From Calliphora vicina (taxonomy: Eukaryota; Arthropoda; Insecta; Diptera; Calliphoridae), in the NCBI RefSeq assembly GCF_958450345.1, contig NC_088782.1, positions 114,792,358-114,856,357 on the forward strand: a stretch of DNA of 64,000 bases, given 5' to 3'. Below are positions 22,764-33,100 of the stretch, piece by piece. Below the pieces are notes generated by a model. That model saw nothing but the letters and a program-made list of their open reading frames with translations, had not been told where the DNA came from and searched no databases. How positions within the stretch are numbered: position 1 is the stretch's first letter; every line of letters starts with the position of its first letter. The position numbers were made by a program, and so were the translations under genes.

Positions 22764-24529
22764 AAAGTTTTTAATCTATTAAAATTAAAAAAAATTAAAT
22801 CTATGTTAAAAATGATTTAAATTATATTCGCACAAACTGAATTTAATTCCATTTAAAATTGCCACAAAATTTAAAACATAATTTTTTTTGTATTTAAAAA
22901 ATATCTAGGATTAAGGTATTTCTCAAAAAAAAAAAAAAAAATCGTTAGCATACTTTTAAAGCAGTTATACTTAGAGTAAACAACAACAAAAAAACTATAG
23001 CCTACTTTTTGGCTGTAAATATACACATATACATTTTTTATGTGGGATTTTACAACAAATATATTTACACTTTCCTCAACTATAAGAGTAAAACTTACCT
23101 TAAACTACTATAAAAACCAACGGTCGTTATACTGTGCTGTGTTGTTTCTCTTTAGACTTTTAAAATACAACAACAAAAAATAGCAGCAACATGAAAACAA
23201 CTTTTCTCCTTTGGGTTTTTTATGCCTTTTTCCACTTGTTAATTTTCACTTTTTTCTCCGTTACATTTGTTTTTTTTTTTCTTTTTTTTTTTGCTGTTAG
23301 TAAAAGTATAGTTATGATTTTACACAAAACAAAGACTCTACTTAATATAGCAGGTTTATTTGTATATTACAGAACTGTAGGTATGTTTATATTTACAAAA
23401 TTTGTAGGTGTATGTTAATATTTTTATGATTTTTTAAATTTCTCCTTCACTTTTGGCTAAAAAAAAAAACTTTTAAAGGCTTTTCAAACAATCCTAGCAA
23501 CAACTGTGTTCAACTGTGGCCTTGTGTTTTGTTTTATTTTATTTTTTTCCGTCTCATTCACCTGTATTTTATTACACATTTAATGTTCAGTTGGAATTCA
23601 AAACCAAAAAAACTACCAAATGTTAAGGTTTTTGTTATACAATTAATAAAGCATATTTTTGGGCCTGTGTACATGTGTTTAAAAAATGGAATGGCGGCGT
23701 TTCACTTTAAGTCAAGTGGAAAATTAGTGATGTTTCCTGGTCAAGAAACACAAAAATATTGTTACAATAAACATTATATTGTTTTAATTTTCTTTACAAC
23801 TTTATAGCCTACTTTTAGGTTTGTTAGCTTGTTTATATATTATTATTAAGCACCATTTGTTTAATACTGTTTTAGTTATATTTTTTTACCCCCGTTTTAA
23901 TTTGTTATATTTAGGTGTTGATATTATTATGAGTTTTATTTTTGTTTGTTTCTTTCTGGCCACTTAATGATTTATTGTTTTATTTGTTTGCAGCCGTTAT
24001 TTTTTTTTTCTCAATTCCTTTTTTACAGATTTCACTAATTTATTACAGTTTCGTTTTGTTGTTTAGCAAACAGCTTTAATTAATGAATTTCTTATGGTAA
24101 TTTGTTATGATTATTTTATGTTTTTCTTGTTATTTTCTTGGTCTGTTTTTTATAACTTTGTTATTCTTTCAACACAATTTTTCAACATATTTTTTAACAT
24201 GTTTTTTTTATGAATTTTCTTTTTTTTTAAGAGATATTCAAAGTAACGTTTAGGAATTTAGATAATTATTCAATTTGTAGCAGACTGCAGGCTGTAACTG
24301 AAATAAAAAAGAGAAAAAATATTAAAGATTTTTATAGAGAAATAAAAATGAGAGAAAATTATTAAACGAACATGGTTTAATTTAATAAAAAAAAATTAAA
24401 GCATACTTTTGAGAGTAACAGATAGTTTTTTGTGTATTTAAATAATACGTTAAATACTATAGCATACTTTACAGAGCAAATGAAAAATACTTAAAGGCAA
24501 TAGTAAAATATATGGTAAACAGGAATTTC
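22764..24529. other. Extremely T-rich DNA
   Basis: Homopolymer-rich sequence (A17 near 22927, several T runs). Open stretches at 23191-23418 and 23529-23807 read as Phe-rich low complexity and are not convincing genes. CCACTATAAAAACC-like strings near 23105 are not enough to call a promoter. Confidence 0.5.
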
Positions 24530-24799
24530 TGGTAATTTTGAAATTTGAAAAATTGAATTTCAATTTCCACATTTGGGGATTTTCCTTAAATATCTGGGAA
24601 TTGTGAAATTTGAACAAAAATGTAAAATTTATAATTAAAATTATTTAGTAATGATAAATTGTTTGCGGCTTAAAAACTCAAACAGACTAAATCCGAAATT
24701 TTGGGAATTTTGAAAAAATATTTTTGAAATTTCTATAGTGAATTGGAAAATCATTTAAAATAATACAGAATTAAAGATTAATAAATTTTTGAAAAAAAA

Positions 24800-25500
24800 T
24801 CCAATTCGACTGTGCCGAATCATATATACCCTTCACCTAATTACACTTTAAAATAAATTTTTTTAAATATTTTTAGGAAAACAAAATTTAATTTTTTTTT
24901 TAATTGTTTTTCAAAATTTTTTTTTTTTTAAATTGTTTTTTAATTTTTTTTTAAAAAAGTTTTTTCCAAATTTTTTTTTTTTTTTTTAAAAAAAAAATTT
25001 TAAGACAAAAAAAATTTTTTGATGAAAAAAAAATTCGGGTTAAAAAATATTTTTCCCGATTTTGACCCATTGTAGGTCCAACTTACTATAGCCTTATCTA
25101 CAACGTTGCAATTGACTTTGAAATATCTATCATTAGATATCCATATTGTCTATATTAATGACTTAGTAATCCAGATATAGATCAAAAATAGATTAAAAAT
25201 CGAGGTTGTCCCAGTTTTTTGCTCATATATCCGTTATTTATGGACCGATTTTGCTGATTTTAAATAGCAGACTTCTCGAAAGCATGTCTGACAGAATTAT
25301 TGAAGATTTGGATCCCGAAGATATCTGGGGTCTTCAGAAAATTGAATTCAACAGACAGACAGACGGACATGGCATAATCGACTACGCTATCTATAAGGAT
25401 CCAGAATATATATACTTTATAGGGTTGGAAATGAAAAATGTAGAAATTACAAACGGAATGACAAACTAATATATACCCTTCTCACGAAGGTGAAGGGTAT
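24800..25500 (-). mobile_element. Helentron-like (GTCY)n element, family 2, copy A
   Basis: Read on the minus strand, it starts with TATACCCTTC-ACCTTCGTGA-GAAGGGTATA, a 10-bp-arm palindrome. It continues through CCCTATAAAGTATATATATT and GGATCCTTATAGATAGCGTA, then CCATGTCCGTCTGTCTGTCT. It ends near GAATCATATATACCCTTCACC (plus strand, about 24818-24838) with a small ATTCG/CGAAT hairpin. The order TACCC palindrome, TATAAAGTATATATATTC, then GTCY tract is that of dipteran DINE-1/mini-me-like repeats. The centre contains very long A/T runs. The stop-free stretch at 25206-25469 belongs to the element. Confidence 0.65.
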
Positions 25501-27760
25501 AAAAAAAATCCAAAATGAGTAATTTTTAAAAATATTTTATGATTAAATCAATAAAATTTAATGTATAAAATTAATAAAAAATACATTAAATTCGTCTTTC
25601 TGTACAAATAAATAAACAAAATATGAGAAATGTTTGCGTTTTACAGGAAATCCCAGACAATCCAAAAAACGGGGAAGTTTTCATAAGTTTTAAATCATTT
25701 TACAAGTTGTGAAATTTAAGCTACAGTAACTAAAACCACTAAAACATTTTTCACAAATTCCCAATTAATTTAAAAAAAAATCCCAAAATGGGGAATTTTT
25801 TTAAAAAATTTAGGAATTTCTATTTTCGTTTAAAATTTCAAAATTGTATTATTTTACTTTAAGCTTTTATTGAAATAATCAAAAGAGGAACATTTTAAAG
25901 GAATCCCCAATAATTTCTAAGAAAATCCAGAAACTGGGAAAGTGGAAAGGAATTTTTATCCCTCATTATTTAAATTGCAGAATATTGAAAAATATTTTAG
26001 GAATTACAGGATTTGAAGAAAATTTAAAAATGCGGGAAGATGAAAATCATTATACAAATTGTGTTATTTAAGCTAATATAACAAAAACCGACTTTCTTTC
26101 ATTTTTCACAAATTCCCACAAAATTTTTAAAAATTGCCAAAATGGGGTATTTTGAAAAATATTTTAGGAATTTCTAATGTATGTATAATAATTAAACAAA
26201 ATTTCCAAAATGTAGAATTTTGAAAAATGTTTTAGAAATCAGGCTTTGAATGAAAATTCCTCTATTCCGATTAAAAGTGGAAAATAATGTAAAATAATAT
26301 AGAATTCAAGCTATAAAAAAATTAATAACGAAATTAAAATTTCTTCGGATTCCCACATATTTTAAACAAAATTTTTAAATTGGGGCTTTCTGGAAAATGT
26401 TTTAGGATTTGAATAAGGCCCTAATTTTGTAAATCACGTCACAAAGTGATATTTACCTAAAATTTTCGGCAAAAAAAATAAACAAAATATGGAAAGTTGT
26501 GAAATATAAGTTACAGTAAATAAAACCAACTTTTCTGGAGATTCCCATAAAATATTCAAAAATTTCCAAAATGGGGAATTTTGAAAAATATTTCAGGAAT
26601 TTCTATTTTTGTTTAAAATTTATAAAAATTATTATTTTTGATTAATATGATACAATTTATAGGTATTCCTATAAATTTTTAAGAAAATCTACAAAACGGG
26701 GAACTTGAAAATCATCATGAAATATAGTAGAATACAGACTACTAAATAAAGTAATTTTAAAAAAATTTCCAAAATGTAGAATTTTGAAAAATATTTTATA
26801 AATTAAAAGATTTTTTGTAGGAAATTGCAGAAAATCTAAAAAACGAGAAAGTTAAAAATCATTTTAGAAGTTGTTAAATATAAGTTACACTAACTAAAAA
26901 CAACTTTCTTAAATTTTTTTTGGAGATTCCCACAAAATATTCAAAAATTTCCAAAATGGGGAATTTTGAAAAATATTTTTGTAATTTCTAATATACGTAT
27001 GTAAATACAAACTACATCCTACAAAAAAAAAATAATTTAAACAAAATTTCCAAAATCTTGAATTTTGAAAAATGTTTTAGGAATACAGGCTTTGAATAAA
27101 ATTTCCAAAAAAAAAAATAAAAAAATTTCCATAGAAAAAAATAACCAAAATATTACATCATTTTATTCAATCATTTTACAAGTTGTAAAATTTCATTTAC
27201 AATAACTAAAATCAAATTTCTTAATTTTTTATAGATTCCCACAAAATATTCAAAAATTTACAAATTGGGAATTTTGAAAAATATTTTAGGAATTTAAATT
27301 TTATTTTAACATTTTATATTTTTATAAAAAAAAGCAAATTATGAGCATATACATTTTTTTTGGAGATTCACACAAAATATTTCAAAATTTCCAAATTGAG
27401 GAATTTTGAAAAAATTTTAGGAGTTTAAATTTTTATTTAAAAAAATTAAATTTCCCTACAAAAAAATAACCAAAATGTTGAAAATCATTTTACAAGTTGT
27501 GAAATTTCATTTACAGTAACTAAAATCAACTTTCTTAATTTTTTTATAGATTCCCATAAAATATTTCAAAATTTCCAAATTGCGGAATTTTGAAAAAATT
27601 TTAGGAGTTTAAATTTTTGTTTAAAATTTAAAAAATTTTAAAATTTTGAGCATTTCAAATTAAACCCCAAAAAAAATTCTGAAAGACTCTGCAAAACGGA
27701 GAAGTTGAAAATCATTAAAAATAATAAGTTCTTCAAGCTACAAAACAAATAATTTATTTT

Positions 27761-28585
27761 TATAGCCTTCACCTTCGTGAACTACATTTTTCATTTCCAA
27801 ACATATAAAGTTTATATATTCAGGATCCTTATAGATAGCGGAGTCGATTAAACCATGTACGTCCGTCCGTCTGTCTGTCCGTCTGTCTGTTGAAATCAAC
27901 TTTTCAAAGCCCTGAAATAACTTACATACACGATTCATACATCAATATCTCCAGAATTCTTCCAGCTCGGTTGCTATTTAAAATCGAGAAAATAGGTAAA
28001 CATATGGCTGAGATATAAGGAAAAAACGAGGACAACCTCGATCTAATGATAGCTATTCCAAAGACCTTTGCAGTGACGTATTGTAAGTTGGATAAGACCA
28101 TAGTAAGTTGGACCTTTAATGGGTCAAAATCGGAAAAAATATTTTTTAACCCGAATTTTTTATTTTTCACCAAAAATTTTTTTCGCTAAATATTGAAAAA
28201 AAATTGAAATAAAAAAAAAAATTTTTTAATTTAAAAAAAAAAATCGACAAAATTCTTTTTCCAAAAAATTAAAAAAACAACTCTGGAAAAAAAATAAATG
28301 TTGTTTATTACCAAGTCATTAATATAGACAACATGGATATCTAATGATAGCTATTTCAAAGATCTTTGCAACGACGTATTGTAAGTTGGATAATACCATA
28401 GTAAGTTGGACCTTTAATGGGTCAAAATCGGAAAAAATATTTTTTAACCCGAATTTTTTTTTTCACCAAAAGTCTTTTTCTCTAAATATTAAAAAAAATA
28501 TTTAGAGAAAATTTGTATTTTTAAGTATAATTTGGTGAAGGGTATATAAGACTCGGCTCTTATATACACTTCCAGCTCTTTTACT
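27761..28585 (+). mobile_element. Helentron-like (GTCY)n element, family 2, copy B
   Basis: Opposite orientation to copy A. It begins TATAGCCTTCACCTTCGTGA, loses about 40 bp of the 5' palindrome region, then shares GGATCCTTATAGATAGCG and the (GTCC/GTCT)n tract. The 3' end has a perfect hairpin GTATATAAG (28542-28550), ACTCGGCT, CTTATATAC (28559-28567), followed by a tail ending TTTTACTTG before T's. That is the same terminal TTACTTG as family 1. An internal duplication spans 28051-28490. Confidence 0.65.
28051..28490 (+). repeat. Direct duplication inside Helentron-like copy B
   Basis: The segment containing TCTAATGATAGCTATT, GACGTATTGTAAGTTGGAT and CCTTTAATGGGTCAAAATCG occurs at about 28051-28195 and again at about 28338-28485, a period of about 287 bp, with a few substitutions. 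The two copies are separated by an A-rich stretch. Confidence 0.8.
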
Positions 28586-28690
28586 TGTTTTTTTAATTTT
28601 TTGGAGATTTGTTTTAAAAAATCTCCAAATGGGGAATTTTTAAAATATTTTAAGAATTTTGGGATTTTCATAAAAATACAGAAATAAATA

Positions 28691-29988
28691 TTTTAAAACA
28701 CAAGATACATTTATATCCTTTTTATATCATTTTTTAGAAACTAGCAGCCTCTACTACTTGTTAAATTATCCAATTTTTGCCAAATTAACAATTTATTAAT
28801 TTCCTCTTCAAGAGATATTAATACTGCAAGATACTTGATGATATAAAGAAATTACTGCGACCCTTGTGTTAAAAATTAACACCCACGAATTGCTTAATCA
28901 CTTTTCCCTAAAACAATTAATTTTTACTAAAATGTATTAAATATTCTATTACTGTATAACCAACTTGTAGCTAAATGTTTTAATAACTATACAAAAAAAA
29001 TTGATTTTTCTCAAAGCCTACTAAACAACCCATGCAATATCATGACTAAAACTAAGGCTGCTTTTACTAACATTAGTTTTAATTAATAACGCCTTAATGT
29101 ATGCCAGCTAAAACAAGTAAATATATGTATGAACATACAAATGAACTCAACATAGCGAATGGCAAACCATGTAGCTAGTAGTAAACTTGACCTGAATGTA
29201 GTTGCTAACCTTTTTCTGTTAAGGAAAAATACACAAGCAAACACTAGTTAAAGACACTTAATTAAAAGTAACAGCAATGAGAAAACCCTTTTCAACTGTT
29301 ATTTATGCAAAGCATACATTTAGGTGTTTAGAGCCAGGCCAAACACCTAAATGTTGTTGTTAGTTGAATGTTGTAGTACAGCATGGAAAGGAGAGGAGAA
29401 AAAAAGAAACCATCATGTCTAAATACAACAAAGAATATATAAGAAACTTTGTAGAGCAGAGGCATATGTTTAAGGATCAAAATGAAACACTTACATTTCC
29501 ATACATACACTGAATATGTATGTGTATCTGTACATGAGACTGTGTTCAAAAGACAAACACAATTTTACATTAGCATAATTAAAACGTGCAAATACTCTAA
29601 GCTGCCACTTTTCTGTTCAAACTGGCGAGAGCTAGAGAAAAAATTATATACAATATAAAAAGTAAACGAACTTGTATTTTTTCTTCTTGCTCTCTATCTA
29701 TTTTTACTCATATCACATCATTTTCTTACGTTTAAACGCACTTGTATTCCAAAAAAATAAAAAGTTTCACAAATTAAACACAGCAAGCTGTTGCATACTT
29801 TAAGGTTTTATACGAGTATGTTTATTTTTTTCGTTTCTCTCTTTTCCCGCATTAAAAAGTAGTGTGGAAAAACGTTATAAACACACTCATGCATTTATAA
29901 AACAGTTGAGAAAAAACGTGTTTGAGTTTAAATACAAATATTTATGCCTGCCTGAGTATAAATACGTTAGTGTTTGTTGCAAAAATTA
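28691..29988. other. AT-rich unique DNA up to an assembly gap
   Basis: No recognised gene. A 13-bp inverted repeat is at 29317-29353. The stop-free stretch on the minus strand at 29328-29549 starts within that palindrome and has no family features. The sequence just before the gap resembles ordinary AT-rich intergenic DNA, not the minisatellite that follows the gap. Confidence 0.5.
29317..29353. repeat. Perfect 13-bp inverted repeat
   Basis: CATTTAGGTGTTT (29317-29329), 11-nt loop, AAACACCTAAATG (29341-29353). No poly-T follows, so it is not a terminator; origin unknown. Confidence 0.85.
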
Positions 29989-30188
29989 NNNNNNNNNNNN
30001 NNNNNNNNNNNNNNNNNNNNNNNNNNNNNNNNNNNNNNNNNNNNNNNNNNNNNNNNNNNNNNNNNNNNNNNNNNNNNNNNNNNNNNNNNNNNNNNNNNNN
30101 NNNNNNNNNNNNNNNNNNNNNNNNNNNNNNNNNNNNNNNNNNNNNNNNNNNNNNNNNNNNNNNNNNNNNNNNNNNNNNNNNNNNNNNN
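29989..30188. other. Assembly gap (200 N)
   Basis: Exactly 200 undetermined bases. The right side enters the 11-bp minisatellite mid-array, so the left edge of array 3, and possibly much more, is missing. The round number suggests a placeholder length. Confidence 0.99.
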
Positions 30189-33100
30189 TGTTCTAGTTCT
30201 GTTCTAGTTCTGTTCTAGTTCTGTTCTAGTTCTGTTCTAGTTCTGTTCTAGTTCTGTTCTAGTTCTGTTCTAGTTCTGTTCTAGTTCTGTTCTAGTTCTG
30301 TTCTAGTTCTGTTCTAGTTCTGTTCTAGTTCTGTTCTAGTTCTGTTCTAGTTCTGTTCTAGTTCTGTTCTAGTTCTGTTCTAGTTCTGTTCTAGTTCTGT
30401 TCTAGTTCTGTTCTAGTTCTGTTCTAGTTCTGTTCTAGTTCTGTTCTAGTTCTGTTCTAGTTCTGTTCTAGTTCTGTTCTAGTTCTGTTCTAGTTCTGTT
30501 CTAGTTCTGTTCTAGTTCTGTTCTAGTTCTGTTCTAGTTCTGTTCTAGTTCTGTTCTAGTTCTGTTCTAGTTCTGTTCTAGTTCTGTTCTAGTTCTGTTC
30601 TAGTTCTGTTCTAGTTCTGTTCTAGTTCTGTTCTAGTTCTGTTCTAGTTCTGTTCTAGTTCTGTTCTAGTTCTGTTCTAGTTCTGTTCTAGTTCTGTTCT
30701 AGTTCTGTTCTAGTTCTGTTCTAGTTCTGTTCTAGTTCTGTTCTAGTTCTGTTCTAGTTCTGTTCTAGTTCTGTTCTAGTTCTGTTCTAGTTCTGTTCTA
30801 GTTCTGTTCTAGTTCTGTTCTAGTTCTGTTCTAGTTCTGTTCTAGTTCTGTTCTAGTTCTGTTCTAGTTCTGTTCTAGTTCTGTTCTAGTTCTGTTCTAG
30901 TTCTGTTCTAGTTCTGTTCTAGTTCTGTTCTAGTTCTGTTCTAGTTCTGTTCTAGTTCTGTTCTAGTTCTGTTCTAGTTCTGTTCTAGTTCTGTTCTAGT
31001 TCTGTTCTAGTTCTGTTCTAGTTCTGTTCTAGTTCTGTTCTAGTTCTGTTCTAGTTCTGTTCTAGTTCTGTTCTAGTTCTGTTCTAGTTCTGTTCTAGTT
31101 CTGTTCTAGTTCTGTTCTAGTTCTGTTCTAGTTCTGTTCTAGTTCTGTTCTAGTTCTGTTCTAGTTCTGTTCTAGTTCTGTTCTAGTTCTGTTCTAGTTC
31201 TGTTCTAGTTCTGTTCTAGTTCTGTTCTAGTTCTGTTCTAGTTCTGTTCTAGTTCTGTTCTAGTTCTGTTCTAGTTCTGTTCTAGTTCTGTTCTAGTTCT
31301 GTTCTAGTTCTGTTCTAGTTCTGTTCTAGTTCTGTTCTAGTTCTGTTCTAGTTCTGTTCTAGTTCTGTTCTAGTTCTGTTCTAGTTCTGTTCTAGTTCTG
31401 TTCTAGTTCTGTTCTAGTTCTGTTCTAGTTCTGTTCTAGTTCTGTTCTAGTTCTGTTCTAGTTCTGTTCTAGTTCTGTTCTAGTTCTGTTCTAGTTCTGT
31501 TCTAGTTCTGTTCTAGTTCTGTTCTAGTTCTGTTCTAGTTCTGTTCTAGTTCTGTTCTAGTTCTGTTCTAGTTCTGTTCTAGTTCTGTTCTAGTTCTGTT
31601 CTAGTTCTGTTCTAGTTCTGTTCTAGTTCTGTTCTAGTTCTGTTCTAGTTCTGTTCTAGTTCTGTTCTAGTTCTGTTCTAGTTCTGTTCTAGTTCTGTTC
31701 TAGTTCTGTTCTAGTTCTGTTCTAGTTCTGTTCTAGTTCTGTTCTGTAGTTCTGTTCTAGTTCTGTTCTAGTTCTGTTCTAGTTCTGTTCTAGTTCTGTT
31801 CTAGTTCTGTTCTAGTTCTGTTCTAGTTCTGTTCTAGTTCTGTTCTAGTTCTGTTCTAGTTCTGTTCTAGTTCTGTTCTAGTTCTGTTCTAGTTCTGTTC
31901 TAGTTCTGTTCTAGTTCTGTTCTAGTTCTGTTCTAGTTCTGTTCTAGTTCTGTTCTAGTTCTGTTCTAGTTCTGTTCTAGTTCTGTTCTAGTTCTGTTCT
32001 AGTTCTGTTCTAGTTCTGTTCTAGTTCTGTTCTAGTTCTGTTCTAGTTCTGTTCTAGTTCTGTTCTAGTTCTGTTCTAGTTCTGTTCTAGTTCTGTTCTA
32101 GTTCTGTTCTAGTTCTGTTCTAGTTCTGTTCTAGTTCTGTTCTAGTTCTGTTCTAGTTCTGTTCTAGTTCTGTTCTAGTTCTGTTCTAGTTCTGTTCTAG
32201 TTCTGTTCTAGTTCTGTTCTAGTTCTGTTCTAGTTCTGTTCTAGTTCTGTTCTAGTTCTGTTCTAGTTCTGTTCTAGTTCTGTTCTAGTTCTGTTCTAGT
32301 TCTGTTCTAGTTCTGTTCTAGTTCTGTTCTAGTTCTGTTCTAGTTCTGTTCTAGTTCTGTTCTAGTTCTGTTCTAGTTCTGTTCTAGTTCTGTTCTAGTT
32401 CTGTTCTAGTTCTGTTCTAGTTCTGTTCTAGTTATGTTCTAGTTATGTTCTAGTTCTGTTCTAGTTCTGTTCTAGTTCTGTTCTAGTTCTGTTCTAGTTC
32501 TGTTCTAGTTCTGTTCTAGTTCTGTTCTAGTTCTGTTCTAGTTCTGTTCTAGTTCTGTTCTAGTTCTGTTCTAGTTCTGTTCTAGTTCTGTTCTAGTTCT
32601 GTTCTAGTTCTGTTCTAGTTCTGTTCTAGTTCTGTTCTAGTTCTGTTCTAGTTCTGTTCTAGTTCTGTTCTAGTTCTGTTCTAGTTCTGTTCTAGTTCTG
32701 TTCTAGTTCTGTTCTAGTTCTGTTCTAGTTCTGTTCTAGTTCTGTTCTAGTTCTGTTCTAGTTCTGTTCTAGTTCTGTTCTAGTTCTGTTCTAGTTCTGT
32801 TCTAGTTCAGTTCTAGTTCTGTTCTAGTTCTGTTCTAGTTCAGTTCTAGTTCTGTTCTAGTTCTAGTTCTGTTCTAGTTCTGTTCTAGTTCTGTTCTAGT
32901 TCTGTTCTAGTTCTGTTCTAGTTCTGTTCTAGTTCTGTTCTAGTTCTGTTCTAGTTCTGTTCTAGTTCTGTTCTAGTTCTGTTCTAGTTCTGTTCTAGTT
33001 CTGTTCTAGTTCTGTTCTAGTTCTGTTCTAGTTCTGTTCTAGTTCTGTTCTAGTTCTGTTCTAGTTCTGTTCTAGTTCTGTTCTAGTTCTGTTCTAGTTG

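Larger units (their letters stand above)
24530..28690. repeat. Degenerate ~310-430-bp tandem repeat, interrupted by two mobile elements
   Basis: A unit built around TTCCAAAATGGGGAATTTTG, AAAAATATTTTAGGAATTTC and AAGTTGTGAAATTTAAG recurs. The CAAGTTGTGAAATTT-type anchor occurs at about 25702, 26055, 26490, 26866, 27178 and 27490, so spacing is 353, 435, 376, 312 and 312 bp. Partial units lie to the left (about 24540-24790) and right (about 28600-28690). Two Helentron-like elements sit inside it at 24800-25500 and 27761-28585. Units are strongly diverged, so this is an old array. Confidence 0.7.

Noticed and set aside
23191..23807. Phe-rich open frames that look like membrane proteins
   Set aside because: T-rich low-complexity DNA gives Phe/Leu runs by chance; no start context or family pattern is present.
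25206..25469. 87-codon frame with a matching frame at 27738-27938
   Set aside because: The similarity is at DNA level, as part of the family 2 Helentron-like element with its GTCY tract; there is no evidence of coding selection.
29864..30218. Open frames crossing the gap
   Set aside because: They consist mostly of undetermined bases.
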